From an uncultured Haemophilus sp. (lineage in GTDB: Bacteria > Pseudomonadota > Gammaproteobacteria > Enterobacterales > Pasteurellaceae), in assembly GCA_959600045.1 (NCBI GenBank), contig CAUGKJ010000060.1:1-6136 (forward strand): 6,136 nt of DNA, read 5' to 3'. Position 1 is the first letter of the stretch; each line of letters starts with the position of its first letter. The position numbers and the translations under genes are program-made. The notes beneath the pieces are model-generated. The model was not told where the DNA came from and ran no database searches. It saw only the letters and a program-made list of their open reading frames with translations. This document shows, one piece after another, positions 1-5,579 of this stretch.

Positions 1-1
1 A

Positions 2-574
2 GAAAAAGTATTGGCCATGATGGCAAAAGTGGGATTGCGTGCAGAGTTTTATAATCGATATCCACATATGTTTTCGGGTGGACAGCGTCAACGTATCGCA
101 ATTGCTCGTGGTTTAATGCTTGAACCTGACGTGGTTGTGGCGGATGAACCCGTTTCTGCGTTAGACGTGTCCGTTCGTGCGCAAGTGCTGAATTTGATGA
201 TGGATTTGCAAGCTGAGCTTGGTTTATCTTATGTGTTTATTTCCCATGATCTTTCGGTGGTTGAACACATTGCAGATGAGGTGATGGTGATGTATTTAGG
301 TCGCTGTGTTGAAATGGGTACAAAAGAGCAGATCTTTAAAAACCCACAACATCCTTATACGCAAGCATTACTTTCGGCTACGCCAAGATTATCGCCTGAA
401 TTACGTCGTCAGCGGATTAAATTAAAGGGCGAATTACCTAGCCCGATTAATCCACCAAAAGGTTGTGCATTTAATCCGCGTTGTTGGAAAGCGACTGATA
501 AATGTCGAAATGAGCAACCGAAATTGGAAAAATATCCTGATGGTAAGCTAATCGCTTGTTTCCATCTCGATTAG
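2..574 (+). CDS. dppF: Dipeptide ABC transporter ATP-binding protein DppF (3' part, 190 codons)
   Basis: This is the C-terminal part of DppF, one of the two ATPases that power dipeptide import through the DppBC inner-membrane channel. The reading frame is open from base 2, so the gene begins outside the window; the in-frame TTG at 11 is not a believable start because conserved DppF sequence runs through it. Visible in order are the ABC signature (FSGGQRQR), Walker B (VVVADEP), the D-loop (SALD) and the H-loop histidine (FISHDLS). The oligopeptide-transporter C-terminal domain follows ([17 protein letters not shown], then GELPSP). Walker A is missing because it lies upstream. The C-terminal region has four cysteines spaced C-x5-C-x6-C-x17-C, the arrangement reported to hold a [4Fe-4S] cluster in some Opp/Dpp ATPases. 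Close similarity to remembered E. coli DppF favours DppF over OppF. It is presumably the last gene of a dpp operon, since a terminator follows 7 bases after the stop. Confidence 0.93.
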   Translation, partial: EKVLAMMAKVGLRAEFYNRYPHMFSGGQRQRIAIARGLMLEPDVVVADEPVSALDVSVRAQVLNLMMDLQAELGLSYVFISHDLSVVEHIADEVMVMYLGRCVEMGTKEQIFKNPQHPYTQALLSATPRLSPELRRQRIKLKGELPSPINPPKGCAFNPRCWKATDKCRNEQPKLEKYPDGKLIACFHLD

Positions 575-580
575 AAAAGA

Positions 581-616
581 AAATGACTGCACTTGAGTAA
601 GTGCGGTCATTTTTTT
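581..616. terminator. Bidirectional rho-independent terminator containing an uptake signal
   Basis: A 12-bp stem (583-594 pairing with 599-610, one G-U pair) closes a 4-base GAGT loop. A run of Ts at 610-616 follows on the + strand, and on the - strand the A-rich stretch 575-583 gives the matching T-tract. It lies between the stop of dppF (574) and the stop of the convergent sotB-like gene (615-617), so it can end both transcripts. The right arm is an exact uptake signal core and the left arm is a one-mismatch copy in reverse, a known arrangement in Haemophilus. Confidence 0.87.
599..607 (+). repeat. DNA uptake signal sequence (exact 9-bp core)
   Basis: AAGTGCGGT matches the Haemophilus uptake signal core exactly. 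It forms the right arm of the dppF/sotB terminator. Confidence 0.9.
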
Positions 617-1791
617 AGACGTTTTGAGAACGATAGCGAAAGTTGAAGAAGACAAAGATGCCGAGTGCAATCATCGCTAATGCTGCGCCCGTAAAGCCAA
701 TATATTCAAGACCAATATGGCGAGCGATTTGGTTACCAAACAGTGCGCCGGCACCAATACCCGCATTGAAAATACCTGAATAAATGGCACTTGCTACGTC
801 TGTTGCATCTGGTGCAAGTTGCAGTACGCATTTGTAATGCCAGTCCGATACAAGAAATGCCAATACCCCAAATAAAAGCAAGGGTAAACATGGTGGCGGT
901 ATAAGTTGCAGAAACAAGCATAAATGCTAAAGAGACTGCCAATAAAATCATTGCCGTACTGATAAATTGGGTTGGACCAAAGCGGTATAAGCGGTTAAAG
1001 ATCACACTTGCGGTAATGCCAGAAACCCCAAATACCAACAAAATTATTGTCGCAAGATTTGGATCTAGTTCGCCGATTTGAACCATAAAGGGTTCAATAT
1101 AGGTATAAGCGGTAAAGTGTGCTGAAACAATGATTACCGTTGTGGCATAAAGTCCAATAAGTAATGGACGTTTTGCTAAAATCGGCAGACTAGATAACGA
1201 GCCTGCATTTTTACTTGGTAGGTTTGGTAATAAACGCATAATAAATACCATCACAACCAAAGCTAATGCTGCAATGATTGCGAAAGTAATACGCCAACCA
1301 ACTAATTGACCGACTAAACGGCCTAATGGTAAGCCTAAAATAGTCGCAAGGGATGTACCGATAGCGAGCATACCAATTGCTTGTGTTTTCTTATTCTTCG
1401 GTGCCACACGCATCACTAATGATGCGGTAATTGCCCAGAAGAGTGAATGCGCTACCGCAATACACATACGAGCAATGAGAAGAATCCAATAATTCCACGC
1501 AATGACCGAGATAATATGGCCGATGATAAAAATAACGAAAAGTTTCAGCAATAAGCCTTTACGTTCCATATCACCTGTCGCGAGCATGGCGGGTAAAGAC
1601 ATAATCATAACCGTCCAAGCATAAACGGTCATCATTAAACCTACATCGGAGCTTTGCATATCAAAACTTTGTCCGATGTCAGTGAGTAACGCAACTGGCA
1701 CAAATTCCGTGGTGTTAAAAATAAAAGCGGCGCAAGCCATGATGACTACGCGCCAATATTGGGTTCTTTCTGCTTTCTGATAAAATGACAT
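615..1791 (-). pseudogene. sotB: SotB-like MFS sugar efflux transporter, frameshifted near codon 322
   Basis: This is a 12-helix major facilitator inner-membrane exporter of the SotB/YdeA family, which exports sugars such as arabinose or IPTG by proton antiport in E. coli. From the ATG at 1791-1789, 321 codons read cleanly: FNTTEFVP at residues 25-32, GLPLGR at 153-158 and YIEPF at 231-235 are family hallmarks. After GLALQM the frame turns into cysteine- and arginine-rich nonsense and stops at 733. The true C-terminus continues in another frame from about 824 ([29 protein letters not shown]) to the stop at 617-615. Restoring a GT dinucleotide at 825-828 gives QMRVLQLAP, which lines up without gaps to remembered E. 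coli SotB (QVKVLALAP) and yields about 392 residues against 396. A sequencing error would give the same picture. The start overlaps the upstream asmA-like stop by one base (TAATG), suggesting translational coupling. Natural substrate is unknown. Confidence 0.88.
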
Positions 1792-2981
1792 TATTTTAAT
1801 TTCTCTTTAATTAATTCTTTCAATTGATGACGAAAGTTTTGGTCAATATTCACCTTATACTGTGGTGAGTAGCAACTATCGAAAAAGCGAATAGGCAATG
1901 CCAGCTTTTTGTATTTTTCGTTAGTGGATTTTAAGGTTAAATTGACGTCGCATTGTACATTATCTAAATCAATGGCTCCAGCACCTTCAGCTAAAAGTGC
2001 GGTTGTTTTTAAGTTTATTTTATCGACTTTAAGCAAATGATTTTCGAATGAAAGGCTTGATTCAAAACGCTCATAAGGCGTGTTCATATTTCTACTCGCG
2101 GTTAAATCACTGTTGTAATTAATCGGTAAATACTGTGCCGCCATATCTAGTAGATTAAGTCCTAAAAGTTCACCATCACGTGCATTAAAATCAAATTTCC
2201 CTTGAGCTAATTCTGAATTTGCAAAAGCTAATTGAACATTAAAATCACTTGTGCCCGTCATGGTTTGAGGAAAATTAAGTAACGCTAACAACTGTGTTAA
2301 CGGAAAATTTTTACCAGAAAAATTGACCGCACTTTTTTGCAGATAGCTACTAAATTTGAGTACGGCAAGACAATTCGTGGTGCATGTCGGTCGAATGTAA
2401 CCAATGGCAAGTTTCTGTGGTTTCGTTAAATCAGCATGAATTTCAATATAGCCTAATTTTTGCTGATTGAATTGCACATCATCAAATTGAATAAGTGATT
2501 CACCTTCCTGACGAAGGGCGATATTTCCTTTGTTAAAAAGAAAATCAAAGGTTGCGGTGTTGCCATAAATAGGTTTTTCAAGGTTCACCCAAATATGGTT
2601 GCTACCATTAAAAGTAAGATCTTTTTTTAAAAATTGTTTGAGTGCAAAATCTGAAAATGCCATGCGGATATTGGCTGAATTCAATGCATTTTCAGTAAAG
2701 CGAGCTTGCTGAATTTGAATTTCGTCAATCGTTGGATTCCCAAAAACGAGTGAAATAAAAGGTAATTTTCCTTCAATTTTTTGTGCAGAAATAGCGTGAT
2801 ATTTAACCTTTTCTAAGGAAATAACAGGCTGTGGAAAGAGGCTAATACTTACCGTTTCAAGTTGAATATCTCGTTTCGTCAGTTGTTCGGTCAAAAGACT
2901 CTTAGCTTGTTGAAGTTGAATATAAAAAAAAGCAAAGATCGCAAACAGCACGATCAACAGGCTAATTGCGATCTTTTTCAT
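1791..2981 (-). CDS. AsmA family protein (short form, 396 aa)
   Basis: This is a probable inner-membrane-anchored AsmA-family protein with a large periplasmic part. Residues 1-23 form one hydrophobic anchor after MKK. The C-terminal half carries AsmA-like features: a GELLGLNLLDMAAQYLP stretch at 270-286, the pair NTPYERFESSLSFENHLL / ALLAEGAGAIDLD at 300-340, and LPIRFFDSCYSPQYKVN at 362-378 in place of the usual final strand. Known AsmA-family members affect outer-membrane lipid and LPS homeostasis, and larger relatives act in phospholipid transfer. Position supports the call: E. coli also has udk, dcd and asmA in this order. E. coli AsmA is about 617 residues, so this one is much shorter, mainly in the middle, yet it has no internal stop or obvious frameshift. 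Four cysteines (200, 204, 344, 370) could form disulfides in the periplasm. The start at 2981 has a GAGGA ribosome site at 2993-2989, 7 bases upstream, only 3 bp after dcd. The precise function here is unknown. Confidence 0.8.
   Translation of the reverse strand: MKKIAISLLIVLFAIFAFFYIQLQQAKSLLTEQLTKRDIQLETVSISLFPQPVISLEKVKYHAISAQKIEGKLPFISLVFGNPTIDEIQIQQARFTENALNSANIRMAFSDFALKQFLKKDLTFNGSNHIWVNLEKPIYGNTATFDFLFNKGNIALRQEGESLIQFDDVQFNQQKLGYIEIHADLTKPQKLAIGYIRPTCTTNCLAVLKFSSYLQKSAVNFSGKNFPLTQLLALLNFPQTMTGTSDFNVQLAFANSELAQGKFDFNARDGELLGLNLLDMAAQYLPINYNSDLTASRNMNTPYERFESSLSFENHLLKVDKINLKTTALLAEGAGAIDLDNVQCDVNLTLKSTNEKYKKLALPIRFFDSCYSPQYKVNIDQNFRHQLKELIKEKLK
1995..2003 (+). repeat. DNA uptake signal sequence (exact core) inside the asmA-like gene
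   Basis: AAGTGCGGT on the + strand, with the A-rich upstream base and T-rich downstream flank (TTGTTTTT) typical of the extended signal. It lies antisense within the coding region at the ALLAEG residues (about 328-333). Confidence 0.9.
2326..2334 (-). repeat. DNA uptake signal sequence (exact core) inside the asmA-like gene
   Basis: ACCGCACTT on the + strand, that is AAGTGCGGT read on the - strand in the gene's own sense. It encodes part of the QKSAVN segment near residue 217. Confidence 0.9.
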
Positions 2982-2984
2982 TGA

Positions 2985-3566
2985 TTAATCCTCATTAATT
3001 CGGCTTGCTACCGCATTCTGCTGATGTTTATATTTGGCATCTTTACGACTGGTATACGGGCGAGCTGCCGGGCCACTTAAAACTTCAAAACTTAAAGCAC
3101 CAATTACCATATTAGGACGTAATGCTAAAGGTAATTTGCCGGAGTTGTAGAATTCCAACACAATTTTGCCTTCCCAACCTGGATCGATACGATGTGCGGT
3201 TACATGTACCATTAAACCTAAACGAGCAAGTGAAGAACGACCATCTAGCCAACCGATAATATTGGCAGGGAGTTTCACTGACTCCAATGTAGTTGCTAAC
3301 GCCAACATACCTGGATGTAAGAAGAAGGCTTCATCATCACCGATAATAATTTCGTCACTCATCACTGATTCAAGTTGAGCAGAGACTTCTTCTTTCGGAC
3401 CACTTAAATCAATATAAGGCGCGGAATGTTCACGAAATACTCGAAATGAATTGCCTAAACGCACATCAATGGTTGCCCCATTGATTTTGTCATTTTCAGG
3501 ACGAGGCGTTAAAGAAATAATGCCATCATCTAGATAGCGTTCGATATCGGTATCGCAAAGACGCAT
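2985..3566 (-). CDS. dcd: dCTP deaminase
   Basis: Dcd hydrolyses dCTP to dUTP and ammonia in the cytoplasm. This is the main bacterial route to dUMP and hence dTTP. The protein is 193 residues, the same length as E. coli Dcd, and aligns to it from memory without gaps. The N-terminal [17 protein letters not shown] (28-39), the catalytic loop [20 protein letters not shown] (109-128), [14 protein letters not shown] and the C-terminal [15 protein letters not shown] are all present. Key residues visible are R110, S111, R115 and the catalytic glutamate E138. The sequence is that of the deaminase-only trimeric enzyme of Gram-negative bacteria, not the bifunctional dCTP deaminase/dUTPase. It starts 8 bp after the udk stop; its AGGA ribosome site overlaps the udk TAG, so translation is probably coupled. 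The next gene follows 3 bp after its stop. Confidence 0.97.
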   Translation of the reverse strand: MRLCDTDIERYLDDGIISLTPRPENDKINGATIDVRLGNSFRVFREHSAPYIDLSGPKEEVSAQLESVMSDEIIIGDDEAFFLHPGMLALATTLESVKLPANIIGWLDGRSSLARLGLMVHVTAHRIDPGWEGKIVLEFYNSGKLPLALRPNMVIGALSFEVLSGPAARPYTSRKDAKYKHQQNAVASRINED

Positions 3567-3574
3567 GATTTTTC

Positions 3575-4216
3575 CTATTTTTGGTTTAATAAATGAAGAA
3601 TTTGAGCTTTTAACATATTAATCGCAATACGGTTTTTACCACCGCGCGGAATCACGATATCCGCATATTGTTTTGATGGCTCAATAAATTGCAAGAACAT
3701 TGGACGAACAGTTGCACGATATTGGTCAATGACAGATTGTAATGAACGGCCACGTTCTTCCATGTCACGTTGTAAACGGCGAATAAAACAAATATCTAAT
3801 GGTGTATCCACGAACACAGAAATATCGGCTAATTGGCGAACTCGCTCATCAGTAAGCAATAAGATCCCTTCTAAAATCACAATTTTTTTCGGCGTGAAGT
3901 GCTTGGTTTCGCCTGTTCGGGTGTGATCAACATAACTATAGACTGGAATATCTACGGCAGTTCCGTTTTTTAAGTCTTTTAAGTGTTGAATGAGTAAATC
4001 TCTGTCCATTGAACTCGGGTGGTCATAGTTGGTTTTTACTCGCTCACTCATCTCTAAATGGCTTTGATCTTTATAGTAGCTGTCTTCAGCAATAATCCCA
4101 ATTTCTTCACAACCTAGGTCGTTGCAAAGTTCTTTATGAACGGTGGAAGCAATGGAGCTTTTGCCAGAAGCGGATGCCCCCGTGATAGCGATGATAATAC
4201 AAGATGAGTCTGACAT
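3575..4216 (-). CDS. udk: Uridine kinase (uridine/cytidine kinase)
   Basis: Udk phosphorylates uridine and cytidine to UMP and CMP with GTP or ATP in the cytoplasm, the entry step of pyrimidine nucleoside salvage. At 213 residues it equals the E. coli enzyme in length. The P-loop GASASGKS lies at residues 13-20. It is followed by [11 protein letters not shown], the NYDHP motif, [13 protein letters not shown], the strand-loop [23 protein letters not shown], and the closing signature [21 protein letters not shown]. It is the first gene of the - strand operon. The ATG at 4216 is chosen because a GAGG ribosome site lies at 4227-4224, 7 bases upstream, and a consensus -10 box precedes it. Cotranscription with dcd groups two pyrimidine nucleotide enzymes. 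No missing residues or unusual features are seen. Confidence 0.97.
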   Translation of the reverse strand: MSDSSCIIIAITGASASGKSSIASTVHKELCNDLGCEEIGIIAEDSYYKDQSHLEMSERVKTNYDHPSSMDRDLLIQHLKDLKNGTAVDIPVYSYVDHTRTGETKHFTPKKIVILEGILLLTDERVRQLADISVFVDTPLDICFIRRLQRDMEERGRSLQSVIDQYRATVRPMFLQFIEPSKQYADIVIPRGGKNRIAINMLKAQILHLLNQK

Positions 4217-4254
4217 AGAACGACCTCAAAAAACGGAAGGTAAAAATTGTAAGG

Positions 4255-4283
4255 ATTATAAAGAAAAATCAGTTTAAATTCAC
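4255..4283 (-). promoter_or_regulatory. Predicted sigma-70 promoter of the udk-dcd-asmA-sotB operon
   Basis: A perfect -10 box TATAAT reads at 4260-4255 on the - strand. A weak -35 (GTGAAT, 4283-4278, 3 of 6 matches) sits at the optimal 17-bp spacing. Transcription would begin near 4248, giving a leader of about 32 bases before the udk ATG. A/T-rich sequence upstream (4285-4313) could act as an UP element. The remaining operon genes have gaps too small for their own promoters, except any that lie inside coding sequence. Confidence 0.65.
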
Positions 4284-4312
4284 CTTTCTTTTTTATTTAA
4301 ATTTTTTAAATT

Positions 4313-4328
4313 TGTGAAGTAGTTCACG
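4313..4328. promoter_or_regulatory. Predicted CRP (cAMP receptor protein) binding site
   Basis: TGTGA-N6-TCACG, 9 of 10 matches to the CRP half-site pair TGTGA-N6-TCACA, flanked by A/T-rich sequence. The TGTGA half has T rather than C in its centre, so it resembles an ordinary CRP-N site and not a Sxy-dependent competence (CRP-S) site. Its centre (4320.5) is about 58 bases upstream of the start predicted for afuA and about 72 bases upstream of the start predicted for udk, both near positions used by activating CRP. Regulation is inferred, not shown. Confidence 0.6.
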
Positions 4329-4343
4329 GAATTTTTTTTCGTT

Positions 4344-4372
4344 TTCGCTTACGATGTGCTCGTTTTTATTAT
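4344..4372 (+). promoter_or_regulatory. Possible promoter of the afuA-like gene
   Basis: TATTAT at 4367-4372 (5 of 6 matches to the -10 box) with a poor -35 (TTCGCT, 4344-4349) at 17-bp spacing. A weak -35 is usual for CRP-activated promoters, and the CRP-type site upstream lies at roughly class I distance. Transcription would begin near 4379-4382. The ribosome site GAGGAG at 4391-4396 precedes the ATG at 4403 by 6 bases. Other -10-like hexamers exist in this A/T-rich stretch. Confidence 0.35.
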
Positions 4373-4402
4373 TTCATCAGTGTTATTTATGAGGAGTGTA
4401 CG

Positions 4403-5443
4403 ATGAAAATGAATAAAATTTCTCTCTCCATTTCAACCGCACTTTTAGCTGCAGGCTTCATGACATCATCAGCTGTTAATGCTCAAGGGCGTTTAGTGGT
4501 GTATTGTAGTGCGACCAATATTCTTTGTGAAACGACAACAAAAGCCTTTGGCGAAAAATATGATGTGAAAACCTCATTTATTCGCAACGGTTCAGGCAGT
4601 ACGTTTGCAAAAGTTGAAGCGGAAAAAAATAACCCACAAGCAGACGTTTGGTTTGGTGGTACATTCGACCCTCAAGCACAAGCAGCAGAGTTGGGTTTAA
4701 TCGAACCTTATAAATCTAAACACATTGATGAAATTGTTGAACGTTTCCGTGATCCAGCAAAAACCAAAGGACATTATGTATCCGCTATTTACATGGGTAT
4801 CTTAGGTTTTGGTGTGAATACCGAGCGTTTAGCAAAATTAGGTATTAAAGAAGTACCAAAATGTTGGAAAGATTTAACTGATCCTCGCTTAAAAGGCGAA
4901 GTGCAAATTGCTGACCCACAAAGTGCAGGTACAGCTTACACTGCATTGGCAACTTTCGTCCAACTTTGGGGCGAAGAAAAAGCCTTTGATTTCTTAAAAG
5001 CATTACATCCAAACGTATCTCAATACACCAAATCAGGTGTCACCCCGTCTCGTAATGCGGCACGTGGTGAAACTGCGGTAGGTATCGGTTTCTTACACGA
5101 TTACGCACTTGAAAAACGTCAAGGTGCTCCGTTGGAATTAGTGGTGCCTTGTGAAGGTACCGGCTATGAGTTAGGTGGCGTAAGTATCTTAAAAGGTGCG
5201 CGTAACATCGATAACGCAAAATTATTCGTGGATTGGGCATTATCTAAAGAAGGTCAAGAGTTAGCGTGGAAACAAGGTGACTCTTTACAAATCTTAACCA
5301 ACACCACAGCGGAACAATCGCCAACTGCGTTTGATCCAAACAAACTTAACCTGATCAATTATGACTTTGAAAAATACGGTGCAACCGAACAACGCAAAGC
5401 CTTAATTGAAAAATGGGTTCAAGACGTTAAATTAGCGAAATAG
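4403..5443 (+). CDS. afuA: AfuA-type periplasmic binding protein, probable sugar-phosphate receptor
   Basis: This is a 346-residue ABC-importer receptor with a signal peptide (residues 1-27, cleavage expected after VNA, before QGRLVVYCSA). It belongs to the ferric-binding-like family often annotated as AfuA or FbpA iron receptors. AfuA of Actinobacillus pleuropneumoniae was later shown to bind hexose and heptose phosphates (glucose-6-phosphate, fructose-6-phosphate, sedoheptulose-7-phosphate). As I recall that work, the ligand residues include mature S37, H205, D206 and E229. Subtracting the 27-residue signal, S64, H232, D233 and E256 here fall on exactly those numbers. The paired tyrosines that hold iron in FbpA are absent; the region reads FLHDYALEKR. 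Cysteines 35/42 and 154/250 could form disulfides. The start at 4403 is supported by GAGGAG 6 bases upstream. It is divergent from udk and followed by a close paralogue. The partner permease and ATPase genes (afuB, afuC) would lie beyond the window. The substrate is inferred from these residues. Confidence 0.88.
   Translation: MKMNKISLSISTALLAAGFMTSSAVNAQGRLVVYCSATNILCETTTKAFGEKYDVKTSFIRNGSGSTFAKVEAEKNNPQADVWFGGTFDPQAQAAELGLIEPYKSKHIDEIVERFRDPAKTKGHYVSAIYMGILGFGVNTERLAKLGIKEVPKCWKDLTDPRLKGEVQIADPQSAGTAYTALATFVQLWGEEKAFDFLKALHPNVSQYTKSGVTPSRNAARGETAVGIGFLHDYALEKRQGAPLELVVPCEGTGYELGGVSILKGARNIDNAKLFVDWALSKEGQELAWKQGDSLQILTNTTAEQSPTAFDPNKLNLINYDFEKYGATEQRKALIEKWVQDVKLAK
4436..4444 (-). repeat. 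DNA uptake signal sequence (exact core) in the afuA signal-peptide coding region
   Basis: ACCGCACTT on the + strand, encoding T-A-L at residues 12-14 of the signal peptide hydrophobic core. The following bases (TTAG) are consistent with the T-rich extension. Confidence 0.9.
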
Positions 5444-5448
5444 TGTTT

Positions 5449-5489
5449 AAAGTGCGGTTGAAAAACATGAGATTTTTTGACCGCACTTT
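5449..5489 (+). terminator. Inverted uptake-signal pair forming a long hairpin after afuA (weak terminator or attenuator)
   Basis: Starting 6 bases after the afuA stop, an exact 10-bp inverted repeat (5449-5458 with 5480-5489) carries two exact uptake signal cores: 5450-5458 on the + strand and 5480-5488 on the - strand. Pairing continues inward, with two G-U pairs and then AAAAA (5461-5465) against TTTTT (5473-5477), for a 17-bp stem and a loop of about 7 bases. Such pairs often end transcription in Haemophilus. Here only T5490, then GCCATTTT, follows, so termination may be partial. That would let some transcripts continue into the second receptor gene. Confidence 0.6.
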
Positions 5490-5501
5490 TGCCATTTTAG
5501 C

Positions 5502-5552
5502 CCCACTAGCTAGGTTTTACGTGGGTTTCTACGATGAGCGAATTAGCTCATC
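5502..5552 (+). other. Two further short hairpins between the two receptor genes
   Basis: CCCAC (5502-5506) can pair with GTGGG (5521-5525) around a 14-base loop, followed by TTTCT; the loop side includes the palindrome CTAGCTAG (5506-5513). A second hairpin, GATGAGC (5533-5539) with GCTCATC (5546-5552) and a 6-base loop, is followed by TTATTTTA and looks like a weak terminator or an mRNA-stabilising stem. They lie 28-78 bases before the next ATG. Role unknown. I see no convincing separate promoter in 5444-5579. Confidence 0.45.
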
Positions 5553-5579
5553 TTATTTTATAAACACAGGAGTGGACCA

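Noticed and set aside
11..13. TTG start codon for the dppF fragment
   Set aside because: The frame is open from base 2 and conserved DppF sequence runs across this codon; the ABC Walker A part must lie upstream of the window.
615..917. A separate 100-residue membrane protein on the - strand
   Set aside because: Its conserved part from about 824 downward is the out-of-frame C-terminus of the sotB-like gene; the first 30 or so residues are shadow translation of the exporter in another frame.
3192..3200. Additional uptake signal (ATGTGCGGT) in dcd
   Set aside because: It differs from the core at one base and codes for conserved Dcd residues, so chance similarity is likely.
3166..3378. + strand open frame of 70 codons opposite dcd
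   Set aside because: It is antisense to highly conserved dcd, has no ribosome site and shows no recognisable protein features.
3729..3926. + strand open frame of 65 codons opposite udk
   Set aside because: It is antisense to conserved udk and its composition is that of a shadow frame.
4308..4339. Hairpin plus eight Ts as a terminator on the + strand
   Set aside because: No + strand transcript enters this region, and the dyad fits a CRP operator better; the Ts are part of a generally A/T-rich promoter area.
4360..4390. Fur box in front of the afuA-like gene
   Set aside because: The A/T-rich stretch has no convincing match to the GATAATGATAATCATTATC consensus, so iron control is not supported.
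5040..5240. - strand open frame opposite the first afuA-like gene
   Set aside because: It lies antisense to conserved coding sequence and lacks any start signal.
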